DNA of 64,000 nt from Methylocaldum sp002005105 (GTDB lineage Bacteria; Pseudomonadota; Gammaproteobacteria; Methylococcales; Methylococcaceae). Below the pieces are notes generated by a model. The model ran no database searches. It was not told the origin of the DNA and worked only from the letters and a program-made list of their open reading frames with translations. A program made the position numbers and the translations under genes. Every line of letters starts with the position of its first letter. Within the stretch, counting starts at the first letter, position 1. Location of the stretch: assembly GCF_051027545.1 (NCBI RefSeq), contig NZ_CP194902.1:5022001-5086000 (forward strand), written 5' to 3'. Below are positions 1 to 8,425 of the stretch, in pieces.

Positions 1-638
1 GGTACGAACTCGACGCCCAGGTCCTCCGGCGTAACCGTTTCGATCGGCAAGCGGCGCGCCTTCATGATGTCCGGCAACTTGGGATAACGGGGAATATTGA
101 GGCGAAGATCGGCGGAAATCACCGCCGGCAGATCGACCGACAGAAATTCGAGCCCGGCATCCACCTCGCGGGCGACGGTGGCGGACTTGTCATTCAACTC
201 GATTTTGGAAGCAAAGGTCGCCTGAGGCCAGCCGAGCAGAGCCGCCAGCATCTGCGGAGTTTGATTGCAGTCGTCGTCGATGGCCTGCTTGCCCATGAGG
301 ATCAAATCGGGATTTTCGCGCCGGGCGAGCCCGGCCAGGGCGCCTGCGGCATTGATGGGTTGAGGAGCTGCATCCAGAGGTATATGAATCGCTCGGTCCG
401 CACCGAGTGCCAAGGCGCTACGCAGCTGCTCCTGGAGCGCCTGCGGCCCGATCGAAACGGCCACGATTTGCGTCGCCTTGCCGGCCTCCTTAAGGCGAAT
501 CGCCTCTTCCAGGGCGATCTCGTCGAAGGGATTCATGCTCATCTTCACCCCGTCCAGCATGACGCCCGAGCCGTCCGGCTTCACCTGGATGCGCACGTTG
601 TAATCCACCACGCGCTTTACACTCACCAATACCTTCAT
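1..638 (-). CDS. etfB: Electron transfer flavoprotein subunit beta, partial (C-terminus beyond the window)
   Basis: ETF beta carries electrons from flavin dehydrogenases to the quinone pool through ETF-quinone oxidoreductase. The reverse-strand frame opens at the ATG at 638 (MKVLVSVKRVVDYN) and stays open to base 1, giving about 212 of the usual roughly 250 residues. Family signatures are visible: VKRVVDYN at the N-terminus, MNPFDEIALEEA around residue 35, and a later LMGKQAIDDD segment of the nucleotide-binding fold. It is divergent from rnd, with 60 bases between the starts. The partner etfA would be expected just outside the window. The family assignment is secure. Confidence 0.93.
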   Translation of the reverse strand, partial: MKVLVSVKRVVDYNVRIQVKPDGSGVMLDGVKMSMNPFDEIALEEAIRLKEAGKATQIVAVSIGPQALQEQLRSALALGADRAIHIPLDAAPQPINAAGALAGLARRENPDLILMGKQAIDDDCNQTPQMLAALLGWPQATFASKIELNDKSATVAREVDAGLEFLSVDLPAVISADLRLNIPRYPKLPDIMKARRLPIETVTPEDLGVEFV

Positions 639-686
639 GCGCCACCTCAGATCGTCGGCGGGAGCGTATTCTTCGTCCCTAGGCCA

Positions 687-692
687 TATAAT
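687..692 (+). promoter_or_regulatory. Perfect -10 box (TATAAT) upstream of rnd
   Basis: TATAAT lies 6 bases before the ATG at 699, so transcription would begin at or near that ATG. No convincing -35 box was found at the usual distance. Either the message is leaderless or translation begins at the later ATG at 726. Confidence 0.4.
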
Positions 693-698
693 AACTTT

Positions 699-1889
699 AT
701 GACTCGAAAAAGCACTCTCTTCGACATGACGCCTCTCTCCCAAATCAGCTATATCGATTCGCCCAGCCAACTCCAAGATTTCTGCCGCGCCGTCGAGAAC
801 TCCCCATGGCTCGCCGTGGACACCGAGTTCCTGCGCGAGAAAACCTACTTTCCGAAATTCTGCCTGCTCCAGATCGCGACCGCCGACAAGATCGCCTGCA
901 TCGATCCGCTCGCGCTCGAATCCTTGGACCCGGTAGCGGATTTACTGTTCGATCCGGCCATCACCAAGGTTTTTCATGCCGGGCGACAGGACCTGGAAAT
1001 CTTTTTTCATCTATGGGGAAAACTGCCGGCACCGATCTTCGATACCCAGATCGCGGCTCCCCTGATCGGCTTGCCCGAACAAATCAGCTATGCCGGACTG
1101 ATTTCGGAACTGCTCGGAATAACCTTGGGCAAAGGCCACGCGCGCACCGACTGGTCGCTCCGGCCCCTGGCCGATGCGCAATTGCGCTATGCGGCCGACG
1201 ACGTCGTTCATCTCGGAACCGCTTACCTGAAACTGTGCCAGCGCCTAGAAGCCTTGGGCCGCCTGGACTGGCCGGAAGGCGATTTCGCCGCCCTGCTCGA
1301 TCCGAAGCTTTACGAGAATGCGTCCGATCAAGCCTGGCAGCGTATTGGCGGACATTATCAGCTGAATACGTCCCAGCTCGCCGTGCTGCAGGCGCTCGCG
1401 GCCTGGCGCGAGGATAATGCGCGCCAGCAGGACATTCCACGCAGTTGGCTGGTCAAGGATGAAGTGTTGTTCGACCTCGCACGGCTTCAGCCGACGAATG
1501 CCGATAAGTTCAAACTGATCCGGGGACTGGAGGAACGGATGTTCAAGCGGTACGGCAGCCAATTGTGCCGGATCATCGACGAGGCGAAACATCGTCCGCC
1601 TCCGGCGGTTTCTCTCAGGCCGCGGCAGGCCAAAAAGACGCCTGAACAGGAAGCGCTGCTCGACGTATTGACCGCGGTGGTGCGTCTTCGGGCCGCCCAG
1701 CATACCCTGAATCCGGCGGTGCTCGCGGGACGCAAAGATTTGGAACAACTGATGGATGACCCGGAGCAATCGAAACTGCTTCAGGGCTGGCGCAAGGCGA
1801 TGGCCGGAGCGGAACTGGAGGCCCTCCTTCAGGGCGAACGGCAACTCAGAGTAATCAACGGTCGTTTACAGATGGAATCGCATGGATGA
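699..1889 (+). CDS. rnd: Ribonuclease D
   Basis: 3'-5' exoribonuclease that trims tRNA and other stable RNA precursors. The DEDD catalytic elements are present: DTEFLREKTYFP near residue 40, FHAGRQDLEIF near 95, FDTQIAA near 115 and YAADDVVHL near 170. An HRDC-like helical region follows (QLAVLQALAAWRE and onwards). From the ATG at 699 the protein has 396 aa, and from the ATG at 726 it has 387, close to the roughly 375 of E. coli RNase D. Neither start has a clear Shine-Dalgarno sequence. The open frame reaches back to 261, but that part overlaps divergent etfB and is not family-like. The stop overlaps the next gene by 8 bases, so the two are probably cotranscribed. Confidence 0.93.
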   Translation: MTRKSTLFDMTPLSQISYIDSPSQLQDFCRAVENSPWLAVDTEFLREKTYFPKFCLLQIATADKIACIDPLALESLDPVADLLFDPAITKVFHAGRQDLEIFFHLWGKLPAPIFDTQIAAPLIGLPEQISYAGLISELLGITLGKGHARTDWSLRPLADAQLRYAADDVVHLGTAYLKLCQRLEALGRLDWPEGDFAALLDPKLYENASDQAWQRIGGHYQLNTSQLAVLQALAAWREDNARQQDIPRSWLVKDEVLFDLARLQPTNADKFKLIRGLEERMFKRYGSQLCRIIDEAKHRPPPAVSLRPRQAKKTPEQEALLDVLTAVVRLRAAQHTLNPAVLAGRKDLEQLMDDPEQSKLLQGWRKAMAGAELEALLQGERQLRVINGRLQMESHG

Positions 1890-3465
1890 CGCCCGCTATC
1901 CCGAACTGATCTCGGCGCTGCGGAACCCCGCCGCTTACGACCACTCGACGGAAGCCATCGAAATCCGGGAGACCCATATCTCCTGGGTTTTATTGACCGG
2001 TCCATACGCCTACAAAATCAAAAAACCGGTGGATTTCGGCTTCCTCGACTTCTCCACCCTGGACAAGCGCCGCCGGTTTTGCGAAGAGGAACTCCGCCTC
2101 AACCGGCGGCTCGCTCCGGACTTGTATTTGGCCGTCGTGCCCATCGCCGGAAATCACCAAAACCCCCGAATCGGCGGCAGCGGCACCCCCATCGAATTCG
2201 CCATTAAGATGCGCCGCTTCGACGAAGCGGCGCTGTTCGATCGTCTGTGCCAGGACGATCGCCTGTCGGCCGAACACATGGACAAGCTGGCCGAGACGCT
2301 GGCCCGATTCCACGCACGCATCGATCGCAGTACCGCCGAAGATGCCCACGGACTCCCGGAACACATCTACGACGCCGCCGAACATAATTTCACCCACATC
2401 GAGCCCTTGCAGGACGATCCGGTCGACGTCGCCAAGCTGGAAGCCGTGCGCGCCCGGACGTCCGAGGCGTATTCGCGCTGCCGGGAGACCATGCTCGCCC
2501 GAAAAGCCGCCGGCTTCGTTCGCGAATGCCACGGCGATCTCCACCTCGGCAACATCGTGCTCATCGGCGACGAGCCCACGCCGTTCGACTGCATCGAATT
2601 CAACGAAGACTTGCGCTGGATCGATGTGTTGAGCGAGCTGGCCTTTTTGGTTATGGACCTCGAAGTCAAAGGCAAGCGGAACTTGGCTTTCCGGGTTCTC
2701 AACCGCTACCTGGAAGTTACCGGAGACTACCGGGGCCTCTCTTTGTTCAACTATTACCGCGTCTACCGCGCCATGGTTCGGGCCAAGATCGCCCAACTGA
2801 CCCGCGCCTCTACCGGCGACACCGCGAAGCAGCAGGAGTTATTGGACCTGTACCGGCGCTATCTCGATTACGCATCCGGCCTCATCCGGCCTCAAAAACC
2901 GGCATTGCTCATCACCCACGGTTTCTCGGGCAGCGGCAAGTCCCACATCGCGGGCCAAATCGCCGAGCGCCTCCCGGCCATACGCCTGCGCTCCGACCTG
3001 GAACGAAAACGCCTGGCCGGCTTCGCCGAACACGCCGACACCACATCGACCCTCGACGCCGGCATCTACACCGCCGACATGACGCGCAGAACCTATAGCT
3101 ATCTGCTGGATACCGCCGAAGAGATCCTGAAATCCGGCCTCTCCGCTATCGTCGACGCCACGTTTCTAAAACACGACCAGCGGGAAAGCCAGAAAATGCT
3201 GGCCGAACGGCTCGGCGCATCATTCCTGATCCTCGACTGCCAGGCACCGATCGCCACATTGAAAAGCCGCATCGAATCCCGCGCCCTGCTCGGGCGTGAC
3301 CCTTCCGAAGCCAACCCGGCGGTGCTCGACTATCAGCTCGCGGCGCATGATGTTCTGACCGAGGAAGAGCAGCGCGATATGCTGATGATTGATACCGGAG
3401 TAGCGGTATCTATTGACGAGCTTATCAAGAAGATCTGTCTCATCACGGGTAAGTCGCCCGGGTAA
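1882..3465 (+). CDS. Bifunctional aminoglycoside-phosphotransferase-like / P-loop kinase fusion
   Basis: Two kinase folds in one 527-aa chain. The N-terminal half is an aminoglycoside phosphotransferase/choline-kinase-like domain with the catalytic loop HGDLHLGN at residues 217-224 and a following metal-binding segment FDCIEFNED. The C-terminal part is a zeta-toxin/AAA-type P-loop kinase with Walker A GFSGSGKS at 347-354. This arrangement is common in proteobacteria (COG2187 plus COG0645), but the substrate is unknown. It overlaps the rnd stop by 8 bases. Real antibiotic resistance is unlikely from family knowledge alone. Confidence 0.85.
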   Translation: MDDARYPELISALRNPAAYDHSTEAIEIRETHISWVLLTGPYAYKIKKPVDFGFLDFSTLDKRRRFCEEELRLNRRLAPDLYLAVVPIAGNHQNPRIGGSGTPIEFAIKMRRFDEAALFDRLCQDDRLSAEHMDKLAETLARFHARIDRSTAEDAHGLPEHIYDAAEHNFTHIEPLQDDPVDVAKLEAVRARTSEAYSRCRETMLARKAAGFVRECHGDLHLGNIVLIGDEPTPFDCIEFNEDLRWIDVLSELAFLVMDLEVKGKRNLAFRVLNRYLEVTGDYRGLSLFNYYRVYRAMVRAKIAQLTRASTGDTAKQQELLDLYRRYLDYASGLIRPQKPALLITHGFSGSGKSHIAGQIAERLPAIRLRSDLERKRLAGFAEHADTTSTLDAGIYTADMTRRTYSYLLDTAEEILKSGLSAIVDATFLKHDQRESQKMLAERLGASFLILDCQAPIATLKSRIESRALLGRDPSEANPAVLDYQLAAHDVLTEEEQRDMLMIDTGVAVSIDELIKKICLITGKSPG

Positions 3466-3551
3466 GATTTTCTTGCCGAAAAGGAATAGCCTAATCGGAA
3501 GCAAGAAACACAAGCCTTACCCCGATCATTCATGCAGGGATGAGGGGCGTA

Positions 3552-3599
3552 GTGTGAGAATTCAATACTAATAGTGTTATAAGACTTGAATTCTCACAC
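3552..3599. repeat. Perfect 14-bp inverted repeat with 20-base loop
   Basis: Arms GTGTGAGAATTCAA (3552-3565) and TTGAATTCTCACAC (3586-3599) are exact reverse complements. No T-run follows on either strand, so it is not a standard terminator. It sits at the left edge of the AT-rich island that carries the next two genes and could be an operator or a mobile-element end. Confidence 0.6.
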
Positions 3600-3697
3600 C
3601 ACACCTTTAGGGTAAGGAAATCGAACCATAACAAAATAGGGTAGAGGCTTTGGCTTACCTTATTCAAATTGAAGTCATGCTCGGAAGGGGGACTCTA

Positions 3698-4501
3698 ATG
3701 GTTAAAAATTCAATCGCAGTCTCGGTGCTCTTAGTTTTACTTCAAGGATGTTCAACCCCTTTTGCCGAGTTCTACCACGATAATACTGGGGGTGTTGATC
3801 TCTCCAAGGCGCCTGCAGTAGAACTCCCCACCGGCAAGCCTCAGTTTTTTCGCGGTAATCATCCGGAGCAGGATACATTGAGAATGCTTGAGGACAATTA
3901 CAGACTAATTGGCTATTCGTCGTTCAATGCAGGCGATGTGAATGAAAGCGACGCAATCGCGCAGGCAAAGAAAATTAGTGCAGCTGTAGTAATTCTGTAT
4001 TCCCAATATACGGGATCTGTGCCCGGGTCGATGCCATTGGCGCTTCCTGATACCACTACCTCATCAACATCAATGCTTGGCAGCGCTTATGGTCCTGGTG
4101 GTTACGCCTCGTATTCTGGAACCGCATATACGACGACTTATGGAACCAAAACGACGTATATTCCATATACTGTGCATAGATCAGACTACTTGGCGACTTA
4201 TTGGATCAAAATGAAGCGTCCAATATTTGGTGTTCATATACAGGAACTTACCCCGGAAATAAAAAAGCAAATCGGGAGTAACAAAGGCGTTCTGATTCAA
4301 GCAGTGATAAAAGGCTCACCAGCGTTCGATGCTGATATCCTGAAAGATGACGTGCTGAAACAAATCGGAGATATTGAAGTATTTGATGGGGACAGCTACC
4401 AAAAGGCGCTATCCAAGTATGAAGGAAAAGAAGCGGACGTTTTTATCATTAGAGGCGACAAGGAAATACATAAATCTGTGGGGTTGAGAAAAAAATATTA
4501 G
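3698..4501 (+). CDS. Lipoprotein with C-terminal PDZ domain
   Basis: 267 aa. The start at 3698 is chosen because AAGGGGG lies just upstream and the resulting N-terminus is a classic lipoprotein signal with lipobox LQGC (Cys18). An upstream in-frame ATG at 3650 would bury it. A central Thr/Tyr/Gly-rich stretch (around residues 130-165) precedes a PDZ-like domain from about residue 180 to the end, with FGVHIQELTPEIKKQIG and GVLIQAVIKGSPAFDADILKDD typical of HtrA-type PDZ modules. No protease domain is present. Base composition is distinctly AT-richer than the flanking core genes, which suggests transfer. The function is unknown. Confidence 0.7.
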   Translation: MVKNSIAVSVLLVLLQGCSTPFAEFYHDNTGGVDLSKAPAVELPTGKPQFFRGNHPEQDTLRMLEDNYRLIGYSSFNAGDVNESDAIAQAKKISAAVVILYSQYTGSVPGSMPLALPDTTTSSTSMLGSAYGPGGYASYSGTAYTTTYGTKTTYIPYTVHRSDYLATYWIKMKRPIFGVHIQELTPEIKKQIGSNKGVLIQAVIKGSPAFDADILKDDVLKQIGDIEVFDGDSYQKALSKYEGKEADVFIIRGDKEIHKSVGLRKKY

Positions 4502-4615
4502 CCAATAACAAAAAGGCGTCATTACTCAGATAACAAATGCGAGCGGCGCTCTTTGTTTTGCCGCTTCTGCTGCAGGTTTACTTAAATATTAACTGTGTCG
4601 CCAAGGTACTAGAAG

Positions 4616-5131
4616 ATGAACGAATGTGATCGTGTACGAGGTGTCGGTCAATTGTGTTTCCACTGCACAAGAAACATTGCTTATTATCGTGCAGGATGGA
4701 TGGGTAAGAACTTTGTTTCCAACGACGATTTTTGGGTGAATGCGAACAGCAATTTTCTAGATATCGCCGTTCTTGAATGGTGCAAACTTTTTACTGACAC
4801 AAAAGGAAAACATTATTGGACGAAAGTCGTACCTAAATCTGAAACTTTCATGTCTTCTCTTTACGCGGATATTGGGATCACAGAAGGAGATTTCGACGCA
4901 TGTTATAAGGAAATGCAGACGTATCGAGATAAATTTGTGGCTCACCTTGATGCTGAGCGACGAATGCAGATTCCAAAGTTAACTATTGCCTTTGACACAG
5001 TGGTTTTCCTCTATAGCGTTGTGCGGACTGCGTATCCGGACTATCTTCACGATGCGCCATTAGATTTAAAAGCCTTCTACAACGAACGCTTCGCTCATGG
5101 TCGCATTAGATATCCAACAATATCAACATAG
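4616..5131 (+). CDS. Hypothetical protein with HEPN-like Rx5H motif (AbiU2-like)
   Basis: 171 aa, soluble, no signal peptide. The segment YRDKFVAHLD carries Arg104-x5-His110, the spacing of the Rx4-6H signature of HEPN ribonucleases. Its wording resembles AbiU2/AbiV-type HEPN proteins, which are often defence or toxin components. The surrounding sequence looks all-helical. It follows the PDZ lipoprotein in the same AT-rich segment and has no recognisable antitoxin next to it. The HEPN assignment rests on one motif and is tentative. Confidence 0.5.
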   Translation: MNECDRVRGVGQLCFHCTRNIAYYRAGWMGKNFVSNDDFWVNANSNFLDIAVLEWCKLFTDTKGKHYWTKVVPKSETFMSSLYADIGITEGDFDACYKEMQTYRDKFVAHLDAERRMQIPKLTIAFDTVVFLYSVVRTAYPDYLHDAPLDLKAFYNERFAHGRIRYPTIST

Positions 5132-5135
5132 GCAT

Positions 5136-5402
5136 TGGGGTCAGGCTTTCGTTCTTTGCTTTCGATTTCAATACGCCCCAGCTATTCCGACCCGCGTCGT
5201 CCAACGGTTTGATATGGCAAGAGTTTTCCGGACAAAAAGTCAGGCTGCTGTTTGCCACTGTTGTTCGAGTTCCAGCGGAGTTCGGTAGCTCAGGGTTGAA
5301 CTCGTGTAGCCCGTGTAGGGCGGAATAGCGTACTTGCGTATTCCGCCGCATGGGAATCTCCATTCGGTGCATTACGCTAAACCTAATGCGCCCTACACGA
5401 GC
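5136..5402. repeat. Repeat remnants: 3' flank of the vapC-type repeat, then a palindromic REP unit
   Basis: 5140-5195 resembles the segments at about 6870-6925 and 8757-8812 that cover the 3' ends of the decayed vapC copies. 5300-5402 is strongly self-complementary: CGTGTAGGGCG pairs with CGCCCTACACG, and GGCGGAATA pairs with TATTCCGCC. A related GCATTACGCTAAA sequence recurs near 17600. No gene was seen here. Confidence 0.5.
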
Positions 5403-5409
5403 TAACCCG

Positions 5410-5841
5410 CTACGATGCTTCTGGTTGCCAGGGATCGATCAACTTAATTTCCGTTATTTCCTGGAAGTCTTTCAGGTTTCTGGTTGCCAATACCAAACTG
5501 TGATTCACGGCAATTGCCGCGATTTGCGCGTCTTCAACCGTAATTGGGCGACCGATGCGGGTACGATGTGCCACAAGTATCGCGTAATGTCCGGCGGCGC
5601 GTTCGTCAAAAGGGAGGACGGCTCCTGCAAAGTCTTCGGTAAACATTGCATGTGCCGCATTTGCGAGCGCATCCCGGCGTCTGCCTTTGGGCAGCAAGGC
5701 TATGCCCAATTCGATTTCGGCCTGGGTGATGGCGCTGGTAAAGATGTCGCCCCGTGATTGCCTGTCCAGCCAGCCGAGAACGTGCGCATCGGGCTGCGCT
5801 TTCATCAACTCCGAGATTACGTTGGTGTCCAGTAGGATCAT
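5410..5841 (-). CDS. PIN-domain toxin (VapC/FitB type)
   Basis: Predicted type II toxin with Mg2+-dependent ribonuclease activity; 143 aa, the family's usual length. PIN acidic residues are visible: MILLDTNVISE (Asp5), QAEIELGIA (Glu near 42) and ITVEDAQIAAIA (Asp near 100). It starts at 5841 with an ATGA overlap with the antitoxin stop, the standard antitoxin-first operon. It looks intact, unlike the decayed vapC copies nearby. FitB-like is the closest subtype by eye. Confidence 0.88.
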   Translation of the reverse strand: MILLDTNVISELMKAQPDAHVLGWLDRQSRGDIFTSAITQAEIELGIALLPKGRRRDALANAAHAMFTEDFAGAVLPFDERAAGHYAILVAHRTRIGRPITVEDAQIAAIAVNHSLVLATRNLKDFQEITEIKLIDPWQPEAS

Positions 5842-6095
5842 GGTTCGCCTTTGTCCTTAAAGTCCGGCGGCGGGCGGATATATGTCCGTTCCGGCAATGG
5901 CAGATCAACCCCGCCAATCGCAGCAAACCGACTATGGATGCGGAGTCCCAGGCCGGTTTCGGCGGGCGAAGCTTGCACCGCCTGTCTGAGGATTTGCCGC
6001 ACTTCCTCTTCCATTGAGTGGCCATGGATGGCCGCGCGCAAACGCAAGCCTGCCTTGATGGATTCATCGAGATTGCGAATGGTGAGACTAGCCAT
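5838..6095 (-). CDS. Ribbon-helix-helix antitoxin (FitA/VapB type)
   Basis: 85 aa from the ATG at 6095, which is preceded by a good Shine-Dalgarno (CGGAGC). The open frame to 6158 has no such site. MASLTIRNLDESIKAGLRLR followed by an HGHSMEEEVRQILRQA helix is typical of FitA/Arc-like plasmid-stability antitoxins that bind their own promoter and cap the PIN toxin with the C-terminal tail. It overlaps the toxin by 4 bases. Confidence 0.87.
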   Translation of the reverse strand: MASLTIRNLDESIKAGLRLRAAIHGHSMEEEVRQILRQAVQASPAETGLGLRIHSRFAAIGGVDLPLPERTYIRPPPDFKDKGEP

Positions 6096-6411
6096 GATGG
6101 GCTCCGTGTATGCAATGCATGCATCGCTATCGTAGAGCTCGGAGACTGTCGGCGTCAAATAGTCAGGTCGGGCGGGTATCGCCCGCCAAATGATCGGGAT
6201 ATCAGTGGTGACGGCGTGGTCCTAACGATGGAACCTGGACTACAGCCAATCGGCGACGCGAAAAACTACCCGTGCTTCACCGGATTGGTATGGTTGTCAT
6301 CGAAGTGCCAAATGAAAGGGGCCAGCTCTCACATTCCGACATCAAAGAACTGCCCTTTTTCCCCATGCAAGGAACAGAAATCGCCGTCGATCGTCTCCCA
6401 ATACCACTCTT
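6096..6411. other. Gene-free stretch upstream of the fitAB-like pair
   Basis: No coding frame with family features or a ribosome binding site was seen. A short sequence, CAGCTCTCACATTCCGACAT (6324 onwards), resembles stretches near 7303 and 9481 that border other repeats. Confidence 0.3.
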
Positions 6412-6518
6412 AGAGTACTTTCATACCTACTGTACGGGCACTCGCGAGTAGGTTGGGAATCCTTTCCCGACGGTGCCGTTGGGCCAACGGGTTCGTCGGC
6501 AAAGGATTGCCGACCTAC
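6412..6518 (+). repeat. MITE/REP-like element, copy 1 (minimal form)
   Basis: About 107 bp, with the motif order TTTCATACCTACTGTACGGG, ACTCGCGAGTAGG, GGAATCCTTTCCCGACG, TTGGGCCAACGGG and GTCGGCAAAGGATTGCCGAC. The same order occurs at 9526-9806 and, inverted, at 56599-56740. The hairpin-forming GGCAAAGGATTGCC unit also stands alone at 57861. Confidence 0.7.
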
Positions 6519-6545
6519 AAATGCTGAGCCCGTTGAAATCACCGT

Positions 6546-6854
6546 CTATCGCCTACCAAGGCCATCCTTGATATCTATCCCGAGAGAGAAGGCACTCGGC
6601 GCGTCAGCCGTATAGTCGGGCGTGATCGGCACGATGGTGATGTACCCTCGCGCATACCACGTGGTGTCGGCGCCGGGCACCTCGGGCGTTTCGTCGGGGA
6701 CAATCTTCGTGATCCCGCCCCGGAGCGTGGTTCCGACCGGTACATCGGCGCAGGGCTCACGACAGCCGATGTTGATGGTGACCGTATCGGCGCCATAGCT
6801 CACCACCAGATCGTCCGCAAAGGTGACCGTGCGACCCTGCCGCGAAGGGGTCAC
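6546..6854 (-). pseudogene. Duplicated 3' fragment of the SurE-like gene
   Basis: A 102-aa frame that is nearly identical to the last roughly 95 residues of the SurE-like protein at 9834-10934 (TFADDLVVSYGADTVTINIG and onwards). It lacks the metal-binding N-terminal domain and the signal peptide, so it is very unlikely to be functional. The duplicated block, including the adjacent MITE-like element, runs to about 6841 here and 10131 in the other copy. A GGGGTCACGAA repeat then follows. Confidence 0.8.
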
Positions 6855-6913
6855 GAAGGGGTCACGAAGGGGTCAGGCTTTTGTTGTTTACTTTCGATTC
6901 CAACACGCCCCGA

Positions 6914-7288
6914 CTATTCCACCCCGTATCCCCCGACGGTTCGCAATCCCAGGTGCTCGACAAACGGAATGAAGTCCCGATCGGAAAACAGCTGGGCGTG
7001 TCCCTTTTCGATGCGGAATGTAGCGATGATGACGTCGGCGGTTTTGCGGGTGGTGATGCCCCGTTTTCTGAGTGCCCGATAATTCTCCACGTTTTTGTGC
7101 GCCTGTTCGGTGCCGAGCAAGTCATAAACGGTTAGCGACATCAGCAACCGTTTAGCCGTTCGGAAATGCCATCCTGGCGAAATCCTTGCAAGACCTCGGT
7201 TGGATCAAGTCGCCGATCGCCAGCAGTTCCACGCCGAGCAGTTCGTCGAGTATGGCAGTTTGGGGCGTGTCGATGCCGTTGAAGGAGG
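6914..7288 (-). pseudogene. Decayed vapC (PIN toxin) copy 1
   Basis: The reverse strand holds two frames of one PIN gene. About 7288-7152 contains NGIDTPQTAILDELLGVE. 7147-6914 contains TARKTADVIIATF-like and FSDRDFIPFVEHLGL sequences. A frameshift separates them, and the N-terminus with the first catalytic Asp is missing. The 5' end is replaced by the sequence leading into the transposase remnant. A second decayed copy lies at 8789-9184. Confidence 0.75.
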
Positions 7289-7309
7289 GCACACCGGGGT
7301 CAGATCTCA

Positions 7310-7727
7310 CATTCCAACATTTCAGCACTATGGGATGGTCGGACACCGACTTCAGGGGCGCTATAAGGCGATATTGGTTCAGAAGGACACCTACTTGATA
7401 CGGGTTGGCTGCTCAGCCAGTTTGGGCGGGAACGCAAGAGCGCGATCAAGTCCTGCCGTCGATTCGTAATGGACGGCAGAGGGCTGCCCAGTCCACTGGA
7501 TCAGACCCACCATCAATTGCTATTGGGCGATAATGCGTTCGTCGAGCGATACCGGCAGAACAAAAGCCCGAAGAACTCCGGGCTCCAAAGCGCATCGGCG
7601 GTTTATCGCCCTGCCCCTTGACGACTATCGGCAACGCTATCCGGACAGGAATGAGGCATTGGCGCGGGCCTATCTATCCGGCGCTTACACTATGTCGGAG
7701 ATCGGCACTCATCCAGGCGTTCACTGT
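7310..7727 (+). pseudogene. REP-associated tyrosine transposase (RAYT) remnant
   Basis: Broken frames read FQHYGMVGHRLQGRYKAILV, then a scrambled part encoding LSQFGRERK-like and MDGRGLPSPL-like pieces, then RRFIALPLDDYRQRYPDRNE and LARAYLSGAYTMSEIGTH. These resemble the middle and C-terminus of Y1-type RAYT proteins, which are thought to mobilise REP sequences. The catalytic N-terminal HUH part is absent, an internal segment is deleted and frameshifts are present. The C-terminus is interrupted by the REP copy at 7728. Confidence 0.65.
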
Positions 7728-7813
7728 AGGAAGCTCTGAACAAGTGGATTCCGTTCATGCCCTTCGACTTAGCTCAGGACAGGCCTGTCGACGGACTTAA
7801 TCAGAGCTTCCTT
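7728..7813 (+). repeat. REP element copy A (GAAGCTC...GAGCTTC family)
   Basis: Ends AGGAAGCTCTGA and TCAGAGCTTCCT are inverted repeats. The interior has AAGTGGATTCCGTTC and GCTCAGGACAGGCC modules shared with copies at 10836-10913 and 12578-12664. It directly abuts the RAYT remnant. Confidence 0.75.
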
Positions 7814-8123
7814 AACTGGATTCAGGAGAAAACCGGTATCGATGCGGCCAGCGAGGTCCACTCCTCTCGGGGGCTCCTCGTTCACGTCTTCGGTCGCCTA
7901 GCGGCCGCCATCTTCTTATTGAACGTCTTACCGCAAAGCGCTTAATTTGCATTAAAGCGCGACCCGCCGGGACGCTGGCCGTTTACAGGTATTGCTTTAC
8001 ATTCGGCTCCGGCGCTTTGCTCAGGTTCTGTTGTCCGGTGCGCCGCTTAGCTAGACGTTGGGCATCTTGCAGCGGTGTCCTCGCGCCATTGACATTATGT
8101 AGCCGAGCGGCTACGGTTAGCCC
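7814..8123. other. Gene-free stretch, possible transposase tail remnant
   Basis: A short open segment (about 7815-7940) reads FLNWIQEKTGIDAASEVHSS and continues with hydrophobic residues. This vaguely resembles the tail of an IS4-type transposase, but I cannot assign it. The rest is non-coding by eye up to the RelE-type gene. Confidence 0.25.
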
Positions 8124-8420
8124 ATGATCGAAATCCGCAAGACAGACGTCTTCGCTCAGTGGCTCGATGGCCTGCGAGACATCCAAGCGAGAGCGCGTGT
8201 TCAAGCCAGAATTGAACGGCTCGCCGCCGGTAACTCTGGCGACGTTGAGCCCGTCGGCGAAGGTGTGTCGGAGTTGCGGATTAACTACGGTCCCGGTTAC
8301 CGGGTCTATTTCAAAAAGCGGGGGCGAGAGCTCATCATTCTCTTGGCCGGTGGTGATAAGAGCACCCAAGCCAAGGACATCAAGGCCGCATTGCGTCTCG
8401 CTCGTAATCTTTCGGAGTAA
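8124..8420 (+). CDS. RelE/ParE-family toxin (addiction module killer protein)
   Basis: 98 aa. MIEIRKTDVFAQWLDGLRD, RARVQARIERLAAGN and ELRINYGPGYRVYF are the standard signatures of the RelE/ParE-fold addiction-module killer family (COG3657), expected to be a ribosome-dependent or free mRNA endonuclease. The toxin gene precedes the antitoxin by 5 bases, as in HigBA-like modules. The frame is intact, in contrast to the neighbouring vapBC debris. Confidence 0.88.
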   Translation: MIEIRKTDVFAQWLDGLRDIQARARVQARIERLAAGNSGDVEPVGEGVSELRINYGPGYRVYFKKRGRELIILLAGGDKSTQAKDIKAALRLARNLSE

Positions 8421-8425
8421 TTGCT

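Noticed and set aside
261..698. N-terminal extension of the rnd reading frame
   Set aside because: It runs antisense through etfB and has no RNase D similarity or ribosome site.
1882..3465. Calling the APH/P-loop fusion an aminoglycoside resistance gene
   Set aside because: The architecture is a widespread housekeeping-type fusion of unknown substrate; nothing suggests a resistance context.
6018..6413. Forward frame opposite the antitoxin
   Set aside because: It is an antisense shadow of the fitA-like gene continuing into non-coding DNA.
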